Shown: positions 15,005-23,828 of the stretch, in pieces
Layout of the letters: every line of letters starts with the position of its first letter
How positions within the stretch are numbered: the stretch's first letter is position 1
Made by a program: the position numbers and the translations under genes
NCBI GenBank assembly: GCA_964416315.1
Contig: CAYQDR010000008.1
Coordinates: 5,528 to 69,527, forward strand
From: CAYQDR01 sp964416315
GTDB taxonomy: Bacteria > Methylomirabilota > Methylomirabilia > Rokubacteriales > DASRDR01
Reading direction: 5' to 3'
DNA: 64,000 bases
The notes under the pieces: model-generated
What the model was told of the DNA's origin: nothing
The model's database searches: none
What the model saw: only the letters and a program-made list of their open reading frames with translations

Positions 15005-15410
15005 GCGGCATCGACCGAGCCGGAGCGAGATGCGCAATCTGCTGCGTGTCGCCGACCGCGACCTTGGGGATGCCAGGGTCGAGGCGGTGTCGGTCGACAC
15101 GCGGTTTCGTCTCGGCTACCAAGCTGCATTCGCGCTGGCTACGATCGTGCTAGCGGCCTCTGGCGTGCGGACAACCGGAGTGAGACACCATGTGGTGACA
15201 TGGCAGGCCTTGCCTGAGTTGCTCGGGGCTGAGTTCCAGGACTTGACCGGATACTTCGATCAGGTCCGCAGCAAACGGAACGTGGCGGACTATGACAGGG
15301 CCTTCGAGATCGCAGAGGTCGAGCTTCGCGAGTTGATCGAGGAAGTGAGGAAGTTTCGACCGGTCGTTCTCGCTTGGCTGAAGAAGCACCATCGCTCGCT
15401 ACAGCCGTGA
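14958..15410 (+). CDS. HEPN-domain toxin
   Basis: The protein has 150 residues and starts at GTG 14958, inside the end of the MNT gene. The C-terminal half carries YFDQVRSKRNVADYDRAFEIAEVEL, the HEPN RNase-like motif with a nearby tyrosine. That tyrosine is the type of residue AMPylated by MNT antitoxins. Helical content is high and there is no signal peptide. A small HEPN protein directly downstream of an MNT gene is the standard arrangement of this toxin-antitoxin class. Confidence 0.8.
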   Translation: MTNVPLRDFLADGSLRRHRPSRSEMRNLLRVADRDLGDARVEAVSVDTRFRLGYQAAFALATIVLAASGVRTTGVRHHVVTWQALPELLGAEFQDLTGYFDQVRSKRNVADYDRAFEIAEVELRELIEEVRKFRPVVLAWLKKHHRSLQP

Positions 15411-15537
15411 GGCGAGGCGCGAGAACTGCATCCGTGTCGGGCCGGTTGCGGCACGACATCGCTTCTGACAGAATCGGGGTCCGTCGGCGGCCGGCCGGTG
15501 GCGAGGGCACGATAGACCCGCGAGCAAAGGAAACAGC

Positions 15538-16713
15538 ATGAAGACCTTGATCCGCAACATCGGCACGCTGGTGAGCGGCGACATCGACCGACCGGTCCTC
15601 GACGCCGACTCCATCCTGATCCGTGACGGCGTGATCGCGGCGGTCGGGCGGAAGCTGGACGACGACGCCGATACCGTCGTGGACGCGCAGGGCACGACGG
15701 TGATGCCCGGGCTCATCGACTCCCACGTCCACCCCGTCTTCGGCGACTTCACGCCGCGCCAGCGCACGCTCGACTTCCTCGACTCGGGGCTCAACGGGGG
15801 CGTCACGACGGCGATCTCGGCGGGCGAGGTCCACCTGCCGGGCCGACCCAAGGACCTCGTGGGGCTGAAGGCCCTGGCGATCGTCGCCGCGCGCGCGTAC
15901 CAGAACTTCCGGCCCAGCGGGGTCAAGGTCCACGCGGGCGCCCCGATCCTCGAGCTGGGGCTCACGGAGGCCGACTTCGCCGAGATGGCGGCGGCCGGCG
16001 TCAGGCTCGTTGGCGAGATCGGCCTCGGGTCGGTCAGGACGGGGAAGGACGCCGCGCCGATGGTCGAGTGGGCCAAGCGGCACGGCATGACCGTGACGAT
16101 CCACACGGGCGGCCCGTCCATCGCCGGCTCCAACCCGATCAGCGCCGACGTCGTCCTGGAGACCCGGCCGCACGTGGTCGGGCACATCAACGGCGGCACG
16201 ACGTCGATGAGCCCCGCCGACATCGAGCGCCTGGTGGCCACGGACATGGCGCTGGAGATCGTCCAGTGCGGCAACGCCAAGACGGCGCTCCACACGCTGC
16301 GGACGACGATGGACGCCCGGGCCGCGCACCGGATCATCCTCGGCAACGACGCGCCCTCGGGGACCGGCGTCATCCCGCTCGGGATCCTGCGCACGATCAG
16401 CCTGCTGGCGGCGCTGGGTGGCCTCGGCGCGGCCGAGGCGATCTGCTGCGCGACCGGCAACACGGCCCGTGTCTACGGGCTCAACGTTGGGACGATCGCC
16501 GCGGGGCGGGAGGCGGACCTGGTCATCTGCGACGCGCCGGTCGGCAGCGTCGGGATGGGCGCGCTAGGGGCGCTCGCCGCGGGCGACCTGCCGGGCATCT
16601 CGATGGTGCTGATCGACGGCACGCCTGTGATCGGGCGGAGTCGCAACACGCCGCCGGCGGCGCGTGCCGCGCAGGTTGTGAAGGGGCAGGGGCCGGGGGC
16701 GGGCGGCCACTAG
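15538..16713 (+). CDS. Enamidase-like amidohydrolase
   Basis: The protein has 391 residues. It opens with the amidohydrolase composite domain and metal motif MPGLIDSHVHPVFGDF, then GGVTTAISAGEVHLPGRP, and a GNDAPSGTGVIPLGILR block with the later metal-binding Asp. These features, with the spacing seen here, match enamidase (EC 3.5.2.18). In nicotinate catabolism it opens the ring of 6-oxo-tetrahydronicotinate to 2-formylglutarate. A ribosome-binding site (AAAGGA) precedes ATG 15538. The neighbours, DUF1185 and LLM oxidoreductase, suggest an N-heterocycle degradation cluster, but the other pathway enzymes are not in the window. Confidence 0.75.
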   Translation: MKTLIRNIGTLVSGDIDRPVLDADSILIRDGVIAAVGRKLDDDADTVVDAQGTTVMPGLIDSHVHPVFGDFTPRQRTLDFLDSGLNGGVTTAISAGEVHLPGRPKDLVGLKALAIVAARAYQNFRPSGVKVHAGAPILELGLTEADFAEMAAAGVRLVGEIGLGSVRTGKDAAPMVEWAKRHGMTVTIHTGGPSIAGSNPISADVVLETRPHVVGHINGGTTSMSPADIERLVATDMALEIVQCGNAKTALHTLRTTMDARAAHRIILGNDAPSGTGVIPLGILRTISLLAALGGLGAAEAICCATGNTARVYGLNVGTIAAGREADLVICDAPVGSVGMGALGALAAGDLPGISMVLIDGTPVIGRSRNTPPAARAAQVVKGQGPGAGGH

Positions 16714-16756
16714 CTAGGATCGGGACCCGCGGGGACCTGCCGAGAGGAGATCGCGC

Positions 16757-17329
16757 ATGACGAAGATCCGCAAGCTCGTCACCGTCGTCGAGGAGACGCT
16801 GAGCGACGGCGGCCGGGAGGCCAGGCGCCCGGTCCGGAAGGCCGCCGCCGTCGCCGTCATCGAGAACCCGTTCGCCGGGCGGTTCGTGGACGATCTCGCG
16901 CCGCTCGTCGAGGCCGGCGAGGAGCTGGGGGCGCTGCTCGCGAAGAAGGCCACCGAGGCGCTCGGCGCCCCGGCCGAGTCGTACGGCAAGGCCGCGATCG
17001 TGGGCGAGCGCGGCGAGCTGGAGCACGCGGCGGCGCTGCTTCACCCGAAGCTCGGCGCCCCGCTCCGCGCCGCGGTGGGCGGCGGCAAGGCCATCATCCC
17101 GTCGGCCAAGAAGCTCGGCGGGCCGGGTACCGCGATCGACGTGCCGCTCCACTTCAAGGACGCGGCGTTCGTCCGCACCCACTACGACGCCATGGAGGTC
17201 CGCGTCCCTGACGCGCCACGCGCGGACGAGATCGTGCTGGCGATCGTCGTCACCGACGGCGGCCGGCCCCACCCGCGCATCGGTGGGCTCACGAAGGAGG
17301 AGGCGAAGAAGGAGGACGGCCTGCGATGA
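16757..17329 (+). CDS. Amino acid synthesis family protein (DUF1185)
   Basis: The protein has 190 residues. The whole chain matches the DUF1185 / AA_synth pattern: IRKLVTVVEETLSDGGREA, RKAAAVAVIENPFAGRFVDDL, SYGKAAIVGERGELEHAAALLHPKLG and ADEIVLAIVVTDGGRPHPRIGGL. The biochemical role of the family is unsettled. It sits 43 bp after the enamidase gene in the same direction, so a role in the same catabolic route is likely. The last 12 residues are a lysine/glutamate-rich tail. Confidence 0.75.
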   Translation: MTKIRKLVTVVEETLSDGGREARRPVRKAAAVAVIENPFAGRFVDDLAPLVEAGEELGALLAKKATEALGAPAESYGKAAIVGERGELEHAAALLHPKLGAPLRAAVGGGKAIIPSAKKLGGPGTAIDVPLHFKDAAFVRTHYDAMEVRVPDAPRADEIVLAIVVTDGGRPHPRIGGLTKEEAKKEDGLR

Positions 17330-17370
17330 GAGCAAGTCGGCCACGCAACGGTCACGAAGACGCACCGTGC

Positions 17371-17424
17371 TCCCCTCCCCCCCTGAGGGGCGGGAGGGGG
17401 CGGGGGTGTGGGGGGACCCGATGA
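17371..17424 (+). repeat. Second copy of the dispersed GC-rich repeat, ending in the LLM start codon
   Basis: It shares CCCCTCCCCCCCTGAGGG and the G-rich block ending GGGGGGACCCGATGA with 11136-11247, but lacks that copy's middle part. The ATG at 17421 is inside the shared block. Confidence 0.55.
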
Positions 17425-18413
17425 GGCACGGCCTGCGGCTGCCCTCGTTCGCGCTCGGGCCCAGGACGGCGACGCTCGCGGAGATGGGGCGCTACCTGCG
17501 CCGGGCCGAGGACCTCGGCTTCGACTGCGCCGTGACCATCGATCACCTGCTGCTCACCCCGCCCGCGTACGCCTGCACGTGGCTCGAGCCGCTCACGCTG
17601 CTGGCGGCGCTGGCCGGCGTGACCCGCACGATCAAGCTCGGGACGATGGTCCTGGTGCTGCCGCTCCGCAACCCCGTCTACTTCGCCAAGGAGTGGGCGA
17701 CGCTGGACCTCCTCTCGGGCGGCCGCACGATCCTCGGGATCGGGGTCGGGTGGCACGAGGAGGAGTTCCTCCTCATGGGCGTGCCCCACCGGGAGCGCGG
17801 CCGGCGCATGGCGGAGTGCCTCGCAATCGTGCGGGCGCTGTGGGCGAGGGACGACGTGAGCTACGAGGGCCAGTTCTACCGCTTCCGGAACCTGACGATC
17901 GACCCCAAGCCGGCGCAGCGGCCCCACCCGCCCATCTGGATCGGCGGCGGGACCCAGCCCTCCGAGAAGGTCTACGGGCAGACCGTCAAGAACATCGACC
18001 CGGTGCTGCGCCGGATCGCGCGCTACGCCGACACCTGGGTGCCGCACTCCTCGTCGACGCCCGAGATGGTCAAGGGCGACTGGGTGAAGGTGCAGGGGTT
18101 CGCGCGGGAGCTGGGGCGGGACCCCCGGACGATCGGCCGGGTCTACTCGAACTTCGTGTGGGTGCTCAAGCCGGGGGAGAAGCCCGAGTCGGCGGCCCCC
18201 CACTTCTCGGTGTACTCGGGGATGGACCTGGACTACTGGCACACGTACTACCTGCTGGGCGAGGCCGAGGAGCTGGCGGAGAAGATCTCGGCGCGGATCG
18301 CGGCGCTCGACGGCGGCGTGGACACGATCGTGCTGAACCCGCTCGACTGGGGGCTGGAGCAGCTCGAGCTCTTGGCCGGGGAGGTCCTGCCGCGGGTGAA
18401 GACCTCTCGGTGA
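17421..18413 (+). CDS. LLM-class (F420-dependent type) oxidoreductase
   Basis: The protein has 330 residues with a luciferase-like barrel. Seen are LRRAEDLGFDCAVTIDHLLL, LEPLTLLAALAGVTRTIKLGTMVLVLPLRNPVYFAKEWATLDLLSGGRTILGIGVGWHEEEF and RPHPPIWIGGGTQPSEKVYG, all typical of the F420-type branch. It would use F420 or FMN to oxidise or reduce an organic substrate; the substrate is unknown. Its last ~31 codons plus the start of a coxL gene are duplicated at 30921-31072. Confidence 0.85.
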   Translation: MRHGLRLPSFALGPRTATLAEMGRYLRRAEDLGFDCAVTIDHLLLTPPAYACTWLEPLTLLAALAGVTRTIKLGTMVLVLPLRNPVYFAKEWATLDLLSGGRTILGIGVGWHEEEFLLMGVPHRERGRRMAECLAIVRALWARDDVSYEGQFYRFRNLTIDPKPAQRPHPPIWIGGGTQPSEKVYGQTVKNIDPVLRRIARYADTWVPHSSSTPEMVKGDWVKVQGFARELGRDPRTIGRVYSNFVWVLKPGEKPESAAPHFSVYSGMDLDYWHTYYLLGEAEELAEKISARIAALDGGVDTIVLNPLDWGLEQLELLAGEVLPRVKTSR

Positions 18414-18467
18414 CGGGCGGCGCCGTGGTACCCGGGCAACCAGAGCCGCCGCCGATCCGGCTGACCG
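18316..18467 (+). repeat. Diverged duplication (copy 1) spanning the LLM 3' end and coxL 5' end
   Basis: It aligns without gaps to 30921-31072 (offset 12,605) at roughly 85% identity by eye. The identity crosses the LLM stop codon into the first codons of coxL, then ends abruptly. Confidence 0.75.
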
Positions 18468-18496
18468 GCTGCCGGACATGCACGTGCGGTTGGTGA
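18410..18496 (+). pseudogene. coxL 5' remnant
   Basis: GTG overlaps the LLM stop exactly as in the intact pair at 31015. About 19 codons match the intact coxL start (the PGQPEPPPIRLTG block) before the frame turns into unrelated sequence and stops. This is a truncated molybdenum-subunit gene. Confidence 0.75.
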
Positions 18497-18584
18497 TGAT
18501 CGCTTGACCCGAAGTCCTCAATAGCGCCGGTGTGGCCGACGTGCTGCGATCTCACCACCACCGTCAGATGAGGTCCGCCGGGCC

Positions 18585-18690
18585 GAGGTCTATCGGGTAC
18601 GCCGTTCAGCGAGACGACACCATGCCGACTACGAGGCCCGACGCACGATCTCAGCGCCCGGCGCGCGGCTGGCGGAACGCCTCCAGGCGC
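18585..18690 (+). pseudogene. Possible HEPN-gene remnant
   Basis: A short frame reads EVYRVRRSARRHHADYEARRTIS, which looks like the R-x4-H-x-D-Y end of HEPN-family toxins. No start or upstream domain is present, and it runs into the end of the DUF790 gene on the other strand. This is a tentative call. Confidence 0.3.
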
Positions 18691-19901
18691 GGGAGGAGAT
18701 CGCGGAGGAGGAGCCGGCGCTTGAAGGGCAGCACCGTCGCCGGGAGTCTGCCGGCGCGGGCCGCCAGGTGACGGGGTACGGCCACGACGAGATTCACCCC
18801 GCGCGCCGCCGACAGCTTGCCCAGCTTCTCGGCCAGGTACTCGGGTGTCCAGTAGCCGACGATCTCCAGCAAGACCTCGGTGCCATCCTGGTGGTGAAAC
18901 ACGAAGTCGGGGACCAGGAGGCTCCTGCCCACGTCGAGCACCGCGCCCTCCCGCACGAGGCGCCACCCGCCCCGCTCGCGGCCGAACTTGCGGGCGATGG
19001 CCTCCTCGAGGCTCGAGTCGAACTCGGGCGGCGGGGCCGCGCCGACTCCCAGGCCATCGGCCGAGCTGAGCGCGAACACGAAGGGCCGCCAGCCGCGGCG
19101 CAGCTCGATGTCGGCCTGGAGCCGCCAGTCGCCGAGCCGGACCAGCGCGGCCAGGAAGCGGGCGAAGTCCACGCCGTAGGCGCGCGTCCGGCGCAGCACC
19201 GAGTTCGGGCCGTCCAGCACGAACCGGTAGCCACCATCGGCGGCGGCCGGCGACGGCGCGACCCGGCGACGCCTGCGCCGCGCGGCCCGGGGGCCTGGCT
19301 CCCCCTGGATCCGCTCGACGCGGTGGAGCAGGCGGGCCAGGCGCGCATAGCGGAGGATGTGCTTGAAGTCGCGCCCGGCCTCGACCGTCACGCGCGTGGC
19401 CGAGTAGAGCAGCGCCTGGGCCTGGGCAAGGTCGTAGTCGGCCCTCAGCGCCGCCGCCGCGTAGTCGGCCGGGAAGGCGGCTAGGCGGTGGAACTCGGGG
19501 TAATCGGCGTAGAGGAGCGCGACGGCCTCGGCTTGGTCGGCCGGCGGGGGCGTGAAGCCGGCGAGCAGCTCAGTCGCCGCCGCGGCCTCGAGCAGGGGGT
19601 GGCGGCCAGCGGCCCTCTCGAACACCTCGACGCGTCGCTCGGCGCAGCGCGCCGATGAGGGCCACTCGTAGGTGGCCACGTCGTCGAGGAGCTTCACCAC
19701 CGGCTCGACGCGGTCGGGCCGGAGCCCGTCCAGCGCCCGGCGCGCCGCGTTCCGGACCTGACCGCGCGTCTGGTCGACCCGCTCGCGATAGACGGCGAGC
19801 GCCGGCTCGAGGGCGGGCAGCGCCGCGTCCTCCAGCCGGTCAGAAGAGATCGAGCTGCTTCGCCTGTCCCAGTGATAGACGCGGAGCGCGGCGGTAAGCA
19901 T
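18651..19901 (-). CDS. Bax1-type nuclease (DUF790), partner of XPB helicase
   Basis: The protein has 416 residues. The C-terminal third shows a restriction-endonuclease-like core: VPDFVFHHQDGTEVLLEIVGYWTPEYLAEKLGKL, with D, E-x-x and downstream K, as in DUF790/Bax1. In archaea Bax1 binds XPB and cuts DNA next to the unwound bubble. The N-terminal helices (ERVDQTRGQVRNAARRALDGL) also fit the family. The gene overlaps the helicase gene by 62 bp on the same strand, which suggests coupled synthesis and a complex. The start at 19901 is the longest option and is not certain. Confidence 0.8.
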   Translation of the reverse strand: MLTAALRVYHWDRRSSSISSDRLEDAALPALEPALAVYRERVDQTRGQVRNAARRALDGLRPDRVEPVVKLLDDVATYEWPSSARCAERRVEVFERAAGRHPLLEAAAATELLAGFTPPPADQAEAVALLYADYPEFHRLAAFPADYAAAALRADYDLAQAQALLYSATRVTVEAGRDFKHILRYARLARLLHRVERIQGEPGPRAARRRRRRVAPSPAAADGGYRFVLDGPNSVLRRTRAYGVDFARFLAALVRLGDWRLQADIELRRGWRPFVFALSSADGLGVGAAPPPEFDSSLEEAIARKFGRERGGWRLVREGAVLDVGRSLLVPDFVFHHQDGTEVLLEIVGYWTPEYLAEKLGKLSAARGVNLVVAVPRHLAARAGRLPATVLPFKRRLLLRDLLPRLEAFRQPRAGR

Positions 19902-21252
19902 CCGTCTTCCCCCGGCGCCGCGCGCGGGCGACGTCGGGGGTCTCCTGAAGGACGACCTCGTAGAGCCGGGCGGTGCGGTCGCCGGATTTCCGGAGGAGCC
20001 GGCCCAGGCGCTGCACGGCCTCGCGGACTCCTTTCTCGCCGCCCAGCACGACGCCCACCTTCACGGCCGGCGCGTCCCAGCCTTCGTTGAGGACCTCGCA
20101 GGCCGCCAGCGCCTTGATGCGGCCGGCGGCGAAGGCGTCGAGCACCCGGTTGCGCTCGTGCTTGTCGGAGTGGGCGGTGAGGGCGGGGATGAGGAACCGC
20201 GCCGAGACGTCGAGGGCCATGCGGTTCGAGGCGGTGAAGACGACGCAGGGCTCGTCGGGGTGCAGGCGGAAGACGTCCTCGAGGACGCGGAGCTTCTCGG
20301 CCGAGCGGTGGACGATGGCCAGCTTGCGCCGCCAGCCCCGGAGGATCTCCCGGGCGGGAGGGTCGGTGCGCGAGCGCCGGGCGATCTCCCTCCAGTCGAA
20401 GGCGCCCTCCTCGCGCTGCCGCGCGGCCACGTACCGACGGATGCTCCGCGACAGCTCGTCGAACTCCGCCTGCTCCGCCTCGGTGAGGTAGATCGGCACC
20501 CGGACGATCACGTAGTCGGCCACCGTCCGGCCCCGGGCCTGGGCGAGGTCCTCCTCGTACACGACGGGCCCGATCAGGTCGGCCAGCATGGCGTCGCGCC
20601 CGTCGGCCCGTCCGGGCGTCGCGCTGAGGCCCAGCCTGAGCGGCGCGAGGCAGTCGAGCGCGCTCTCGTGCTGGGTGGGGCCGGGCAGATGGTGGGCCTC
20701 GTCGTAGACGATCAGCCGGTAGCGATTGCCGATCTCCTTCATGTGGATCCAGGCGCTGTCGTAGGTAGTGACCGTGATGGGCCAGACCTCCTGCCGCCCG
20801 TCGCCCAGCACGCCGGCGTCGAAGCCGAGCCCGGTCTTGATGCGCCGCTGCCACTGGTACATGAGGTCGCGGAGCGGCGCGACGACGAGCGCCGGCGCCT
20901 GGTGGCGGGCGAGGATCGCCAGCGCGATCTCGGTCTTGCCGGTGCCGGTGGGCTTGACGACCACGCCGCGGCCGCCCGCCCGCTCCCACGCGTCGATCGC
21001 CGCGTGCTGGTCGCGCCGGAGCGGGGGCAGGGCCGGCCGGAGCGCCGGGGCCGGGAAGAAGCGCGCGGCCCGGTCGCTCAGGGTGAGCCGGAAGGCCGCG
21101 GCGTCCTCGCACACCCGGAAGTGGTTGAGGGCGGCCGTGCGCCAGGCCCCGACCCGCGCGTCCCAGACGAAGTAGGGCGGCACCCGGGCCGTCGCGGGCG
21201 CCTCCAGGCGCAGCGAGCCCCGGTCGAAGCTCAGCGCGTGCGCACGTGCCAT
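19840..21252 (-). CDS. XPB/Rad25-type superfamily 2 DNA helicase
   Basis: The protein has 470 residues. Motif I is GVVVKPTGTGKTEIALAIL, motif II VYDEAHHL, motif III LSATPGR, and motif VI RLGRLLRKSG. An N-terminal damage-recognition-like stretch precedes LRRDQHAAIDAWERA. The thumb-like insertion before QREEGAFDWREIA and the order of motifs match XPB. XPB opens DNA around damage; together with the overlapping Bax1 gene it forms an archaeal-type excision-repair pair. ATG 21252 is selected because family homology starts there. A TTGCAT-N17-TACACA promoter on this strand would give a nearly leaderless mRNA. Confidence 0.88.
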   Translation of the reverse strand: MARAHALSFDRGSLRLEAPATARVPPYFVWDARVGAWRTAALNHFRVCEDAAAFRLTLSDRAARFFPAPALRPALPPLRRDQHAAIDAWERAGGRGVVVKPTGTGKTEIALAILARHQAPALVVAPLRDLMYQWQRRIKTGLGFDAGVLGDGRQEVWPITVTTYDSAWIHMKEIGNRYRLIVYDEAHHLPGPTQHESALDCLAPLRLGLSATPGRADGRDAMLADLIGPVVYEEDLAQARGRTVADYVIVRVPIYLTEAEQAEFDELSRSIRRYVAARQREEGAFDWREIARRSRTDPPAREILRGWRRKLAIVHRSAEKLRVLEDVFRLHPDEPCVVFTASNRMALDVSARFLIPALTAHSDKHERNRVLDAFAAGRIKALAACEVLNEGWDAPAVKVGVVLGGEKGVREAVQRLGRLLRKSGDRTARLYEVVLQETPDVARARRRGKTDAYRRAPRLSLGQAKQLDLF

Positions 21253-21809
21253 GGGTGTATGTGTATCGGAGCGCTCGCGCGCATGCAAGCGGGTCACCGG
21301 GGCTTCGGGACTCGAGGTGCTGACCACGGGCGGCAGGGGCCGCAACTCTAGAGTGCAGATCCAACGAAATTCGGCGAAGAGTCCCCCGCGGGTGGCGCCG
21401 GTGAGGACCCCGGCGCGCCGAGGCAGAGGGGGCCCCTTCGCGGTCCTGCCGCGAGGCGCGGACTCGGGACAGGGCGCGAGCGGGTGACGGCGCCGAGGCG
21501 CGTCCGGGGCGAACCGGCGCCAGGACCCGCGGGGGTTCGCCGGGGATACTCGGATCGGCACTCTAGGGCAGGCGAGCGGACGCGCTCACCGCGTGGCGGG
21601 AGGCGGCCGCGCCCGGGCCGGTCCTCGGGGGTCGCTCCGTCGGCGAGAAGCTCGCTGGCCGAGCGCCTCGCCGTGTTCTTCTACGCTCAGGGGACAGTAT
21701 ACGCGCGGCCCCGGCCCGGCCATCCGGGGCGGGACGTCACCCGGCCGCCCGCTGTGCCTCGGCCAAAGGGGAGGCATCCCCTCGAGCTTTCTGCACTACA
21801 CTGGGGCCG
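21253..21809. other. 557-bp region without a supported gene
   Basis: The left edge holds the presumed promoter of the helicase operon (reverse strand TTGCAT at about 21283-21288, 17 bp, TACACA). The rest is GC-rich with no frame that looks like a protein and no clear repeat or terminator. Confidence 0.4.
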
Positions 21810-22630
21810 GTGAGGGCAGAGACCGGACGCCGAGTTGCACGGTGGCGCTGGCTGCCGGACGCGGGCGCCATCGTCACCGTCGCGGCGCTCGTGCTGATCA
21901 AGTGCTGGCCGCTCGTTCGCCCCTGGGAGCGCGAGTACATTGGTGGCGATTTCGCACTCAGCATCGAGCCGCACTTCTACCACTGGCTCAAGCGGGGAGT
22001 GGTCCTCCTCTGGGACCCGACGATCGGCACCGGGTCCTGGCTGCTCGGCGGCGGTACCCACCCCCGGTTTCCGGTCATTGCGAACCTCCACCTTCTATCC
22101 ATGCTGCCCTCGGGCTGGGCGCTCTGCTGCTGGCTTTCGGCGATCACTTCACCCTCTACCGGCTGGCCTTCGACCTGGTTCCGGGAGTGGCGTTCTTCCG
22201 GATCCCGGCGCGGATCCTGATCCTCTTCAACCTCGCGGTGGCCATGCTCGCCGGCGTGGGGGTGCATGCCTTACTCGGCAGGCGGGACCTTCGCGGCCTC
22301 GGGCGCTTCGTGCGCTGGGGCACGGGGCTTGCCGCCGCGGCTGCCCCGGCGATGTACCTGCTCCTCCTCTGGAGCGCCGAGGAAGCCCTCGCCAGCGCCG
22401 CGGCGACCCTCGTCGATCAGTACGTGCTGCTCCTCCTTGTCCTGGCTGGGAGTCTCGGGAGCGACCGCGCTGGCGCTCGCGCTCGGCGGCGTCCTGGCTT
22501 GGCGCCGACGGGCCGATCCGGTCCAGGCGCAGTCGCCGGAGGACGATCACGCCACGCCGAGGTAGGGGCGCCTCTCCGGATCCGCCGTGCCCGCCCCGGC
22601 CCTTGCCGGGCCGGCCGGCCGCGCGCTAGA
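21810..22630 (+). pseudogene. YfhO-family membrane protein, truncated and frameshifted (copy A)
   Basis: The N-terminal frame (first membrane helix, then FALSIEPHFYHWLKRGVVLLWDP) is lost near 22105. A second frame resumes at about 22115 with FTLYRLAFDLVPGVAFFRIPAR, the YfhO 'FFRxPAR' landmark, and further helices. At 22444 it joins, out of frame, to the gene's own last ~120 bp plus 3' flank. Family members are large (about 800-residue) membrane proteins implicated in glycosyl transfer. At least two internal deletions and two frame changes make it non-functional. Confidence 0.75.
22444..22630 (+). repeat. 187-bp perfect direct repeat, copy A (YfhO 3' end)
   Basis: I find no mismatch to 30466-30652; the offset is 8,022 bp throughout. 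It covers the last ~122 bp of the YfhO gene and about 65 bp of flank, ending at GCGCGCTAGA. The copies bracket the dipeptide ABC operon and the amidohydrolase. Confidence 0.9.
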
Positions 22631-22853
22631 AACAAGCGGATAAGCAAGAGACTCCTTGACGGGCCCAAGTCTGCACGAACCTGTCAGACTCGATCACGAG
22701 CAGTCGCGTCGGGGGCAAGAGTCGAGCGGCGCGCCGACTGCCAGGTATGACGCTCCGAGCGCGCACCCGCGCGGGGGTGCTGCGCGCCTCGGGCGCAGGT
22801 ACCCGGCCCGCGCAACCCCGTCCTGGAGGAGCCTTTGCAGGGGGCTGCCTCCC

Positions 22854-23828
22854 TCAGGGGGGCGCCGGCGCGACGGGCCCGTAGAGATGGCACTCGACGC
22901 GGGCGCCCTCGGCCGCGACCGGCTGGGGCGGGACGGCGCGGCACTGCGGCAGGCGCTCCGGGCAGCGCGGGTGGAAGGCGCACCCGGAGGGGGGGTCGAG
23001 GGGGTCCGGGAAGCCGGCTCCCAGGCGGGTCTCGGGGATGCCGAGGCCGGGCTCGGGCGTGAGCACCGAGGCGAGGAGCGCACGGGTGTAGGGGTGGCGC
23101 GGGCGGCGGAACAGCTCGTCGGTTTCCGCCTCCTCCACGATCCGCCCCAGGTACATCACCGCCACCCGGGTCGCCATGTGCTCGACCACGGCGAGGTTGT
23201 GGCTGATGAGGATGTAGGTCAGACCGAGCTCCCGGCCGAGGTCGGCGAGCAGGTTCAGGATCTGTGACTGCACCGACACGTCGAGCGCGGAGGTGGGCTC
23301 GTCGCAGATCACGACCGCCGGCTTCATGACCAGGGCCCGCGCGATGGCGACACGCTGGCGCTGGCCCCCGGAGAGCTGGTGCGGGTAGCTGTCGACGAGG
23401 CGCCGGGACAGGCCCACCAGGTCCATCAGCTCGAGCACCCGGCTCCGCCAGTCGGCCCGCCCGCCGACCCGGTGGACGCGCAGCGGGAGCGAGACGATCG
23501 CGCTCACCGGCTTGCGCGGGTTGAGCGACGAGTACGGGTCCTGGAAGACGGGCTGGATCCGCCGCGCGATCTCCCGGCGCGTGAGGGTCGCGAGCGGCCG
23601 GCCGTCGAGCCGCACCTCGCCGCCGGTCGCCGGGAGGAGCCCGAGCAGGATCCGGGCGAGGGTGGTCTTGCCACAGCCCGACTCGCCCACCAGGCCGAGC
23701 ACGCCCCCGCGCTCCACGGCGAGCGAGACGCCGGCGACGGCGCGCAGGGGCCGCGCGGGCCGGAGCAGGCCGGTCCGGACCGCGAAGGTCTGCGAGACGT
23801 CGCGGGCCTCCAGGATGGGCGGGCTCAC
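22854..23828 (-). CDS. Dipeptide-type ABC ATPase, DppF-like
   Basis: The protein has 324 residues. Walker A GESGCGKTT, signature LSGGQRQRVAIARAL, Walker B VVICDEPTSALD and H-loop ILISHNL are all intact. The C-terminal oligopeptide-transporter tail with clustered cysteines (GCAFHPRCPERLPQC) is present and may hold an Fe-S cluster. It starts at GTG 23828, overlapping the DppD stop as GTGA. Last gene of the leftward operon. Confidence 0.9.
   Translation of the reverse strand: MSPPILEARDVSQTFAVRTGLLRPARPLRAVAGVSLAVERGGVLGLVGESGCGKTTLARILLGLLPATGGEVRLDGRPLATLTRREIARRIQPVFQDPYSSLNPRKPVSAIVSLPLRVHRVGGRADWRSRVLELMDLVGLSRRLVDSYPHQLSGGQRQRVAIARALVMKPAVVICDEPTSALDVSVQSQILNLLADLGRELGLTYILISHNLAVVEHMATRVAVMYLGRIVEEAETDELFRRPRHPYTRALLASVLTPEPGLGIPETRLGAGFPDPLDPPSGCAFHPRCPERLPQCRAVPPQPVAAEGARVECHLYGPVAPAPP

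Noticed and set aside
18478..18500. DUF4160-type antitoxin fragment
   Set aside because: Only a few residues (HVHVR-like) match, and on the wrong context and strand; no frame supports it.
22631..22853. tRNA or small RNA gene between the YfhO remnant and dppF
   Set aside because: No cloverleaf or GGTTCGA-type T-arm could be found, and no promoter-terminator pair.
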